NCBI GenBank assembly: GCA_965247075.1
Contig: CBDFGK010000002.1
Span: 496,001-560,000 of the forward strand
Direction: 5' to 3'
Length of the DNA: 64,000 bases
From: CBDFGK01 sp965247075
Lineage (GTDB): Bacteria > Pseudomonadota > Gammaproteobacteria > Pseudomonadales > Halieaceae
Both the position numbers and the translations under genes were made by a program. Shown one piece after another: positions 63,401 through 64,000 of this stretch. Under the pieces are notes generated by a model. The model had not been told where the DNA came from and searched no databases. It saw only the letters and a list, made by a program, of their open reading frames with translations. Numbering within the stretch: position 1 is the stretch's first letter; each line of letters begins with the position of its first letter.

Positions 63401-64000
63401 CCCACGATAAGCGGGCGGGCATGGGCAATAGCGTTCCGGAAGGCCTCTGGGCTCTGACCAGACAGGATCCGGCCGCTGATATCCGGGAAGGTCACGGAAA
63501 TCATCAATGGCAGCTCGCGGCCAATCTCTTCGAAGACACCTTTAATGGCGTAGATAGCGGCCTTGGCATTGAGCGTGTCAAAGATGGTTTCCACCAGTAA
63601 CAGGTCTACGCCACCTTCAATCAAGGCCCGCGTGGCAACGGCGTAATCGGCTGCCAGGCGCTCAAAAGTGACGTTGCGCGCGGCCGGGTCGTTGACGTCG
63701 GGAGAGATGGAGGCAGTGCGGGGAGTAGGGCCAAGCACACCGGCTACAAAACGGGGCTTGTCGGGTTGCTGGGCGCTAACAGTATCTGCGGCGGCGCGGG
63801 CCAATTGCGCCGCCGCCAGGTTGAGCTCTGCCACGATGTCACCCAGGCCATAGTCATCCTGGGCTATCGAAGTAGCGTTAAAGCTGTTGGTCTCGATAAT
63901 GTCGGCACCGGCCGCGAGGTATTCGAGGTGAATATCGCGGATGATATCCGGCCGGGTCAGGGATAACAGGTCGTTGTTTCCCTTTAAATCCACGCCGTGC
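60448..64000 (-). CDS. metH: Cobalamin-dependent methionine synthase, 5' end outside window
   Basis: MetH transfers a methyl group from methyltetrahydrofolate through B12 to homocysteine. The frame is open through the right edge; about 1184 residues are visible. Domains in order: homocysteine-binding (GTNCGRRF, GGCCGTTPDH with zinc cysteines), pterin-binding (SLFVNVGERCNVTGSARF, DINMDEGMLDAEAAM), cap and B12-binding (VKGDVHDIGKNIVGVVLQCN with the cobalt-ligand His), and the activation domain (RYTGIRPAPGYPACPDHTEK) ending at 60448. Only the first few dozen residues are missing compared with E. coli MetH. Confidence 0.97.
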   Translation of the reverse strand, partial: HGVDLKGNNDLLSLTRPDIIRDIHLEYLAAGADIIETNSFNATSIAQDDYGLGDIVAELNLAAAQLARAAADTVSAQQPDKPRFVAGVLGPTPRTASISPDVNDPAARNVTFERLAADYAVATRALIEGGVDLLLVETIFDTLNAKAAIYAIKGVFEEIGRELPLMISVTFPDISGRILSGQSPEAFRNAIAHARPLIVGTNCGRRFKEIRPFAEELANAADCYFSGHFNAGLPNAFGEYDETPDDMADDLRDFAQRGFLNLVGGCCGTTPDHIRAIAAAVAGVAPRRVPSVDPACRLSGLEPFTITADSLFVNVGERCNVTGSARFKRLILEDDYETALQVAREQVENGAQIIDINMDEGMLDAEAAMVTLLNLIASEPDISRVPIMVDSSKWEVIEAGLRCIQGKPIVNSISLKEGEAEFIEKARLCRRYGAAVVVMAFDEEGQADSLARKTEICRRCYDVLVNTVGFAPGDIIFDPNIFAVATGIEEHNNYGVDFIEATRYIRENLPGTLISGGVSNVSFSFRGNNPVREAIHSAFLYHAIKAGLSMGIVNAGQLAAYDDLPADLREGVEDVVLNRREDSTERLLDLAESYRDSGSSTAKKVEDLAWREQAVTKRLEHALVKGINQWIIEDTEEARQQAGRPIEVIEGALMDGMNVVGDLFGEGKMFLPQVVKSARVMKQAVAYLQPYIEEEKGGVSQSNGKILMATVKGDVHDIGKNIVGVVLQCNNFEVIDLGVMVACEEILRVAKEQSVDIIGLSGLITPSLDEMVHVAGELQRQGFSLPLLIGGATTSKAHTAVKIEPAYRNEATLYVPDASRSVSVATQLVGSDKQAYVDAQRAEYEVVRERTAKRKPKANRLSYDRALTLAFRPQWDQYQPPCPSFTGTKVLDNYPLAALVDFIDWTPFFITWELAGKFPAILEDEKVGEAATQLYADARAMLTQIIEQGWLQANAVIGFWPAAQVNGDDIALFSDAIRTEKIATLHHLRQQTAKANGKPNFSLADFVAPLASGVEDYVGGFVVTAGLGLDKKVAEFEADHDDYNSILLKALADRLAEAFAEHLHLRVRKEFWGYAKSEDLAGTDLIRERYTGIRPAPGYPACPDHTEKRTLFDLLQAEQNAGVELTEHFAMTPAASVSGFYYSHPQAGYFAIGKIGRDQLESLAARKNLSVQEMERWLRPNLA

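Noticed and set aside
61681..63600. A 639-codon open frame on the + strand opposite metH
   Set aside because: It is antisense to a strongly conserved enzyme, has no recognisable domain, and long antisense frames are expected from the codon bias here.

Overview
The window is a chromosomal segment of a marine-type gammaproteobacterium. The evidence is conserved gene order: rpoN-lptB-lptA-kdsC-kdsD-yrbG, degS-zapG-zapE, tRNA-Leu-tig-clpP-clpX-lon-hupB-ppiD, cysI-DUF934 and etfBA/etfD. Moderate GC, the DUF2970 and DUF1285 families and the overall synteny suggest a relative of the Cellvibrionales/Halieaceae; this is inference, since no rRNA is present.

Layout. 1-10.1 kb: envelope and housekeeping genes (rpoN fragment, LPS export and Kdo genes, CaCA antiporter, a lone mlaC, ibaG, hisG-hisD, degS, zapG, zapE). 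LptC is absent from its usual place, murA is absent between ibaG and hisG, and mlaFEDB are absent around mlaC. 10.1-26.6 kb: a lipid region. It encodes homologues of all five proteins that build ceramide in Caulobacter: an acyl-ACP synthetase (aasR-like), an acyl carrier protein (acpR-like), serine palmitoyltransferase (spt), a ceramide reductase (cerR-like) and bacterial ceramide synthase (bcerS-like). With them are a Scs7/FA2H-like lipid hydroxylase, two lipid-A-type acyltransferases, a nucleotidyltransferase, a phosphoesterase, an ELM1-family protein, an ABC exporter, the displaced murA (overlapping spt by one base) and lptG-lptF.

26.6-41.6 kb: an unstable island. It holds a decayed NYN gene, insertion-sequence relics, an AAA ATPase and a roughly 7.3-kb autotransporter adhesin gene split into several reading frames. 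Three of the breaks lie at or beside homopolymer tracts (C19, G9, G6), the pattern of a phase-variable contingency locus. Next come a frameshifted insertion sequence and an IS1182-type element nested inside an IS1202/ISNCY-type element that still has a 16-bp target duplication.

41.6-64 kb: the core chromosome resumes with tRNA-Leu and the protein quality-control genes (lon has a clear heat-shock-type promoter), hupB, ppiD, serA, DUF1285, the electron-transfer flavoprotein genes with a perfect palindrome between them, a MOSC protein, a CPA2 antiporter, sulfite reductase, a set of very small ORFs, DUF2970 and a 5'-truncated metH. Several operon junctions are 4-base overlaps of the form NTGA, including ones that imply GTG, TTG and even CTG start codons.
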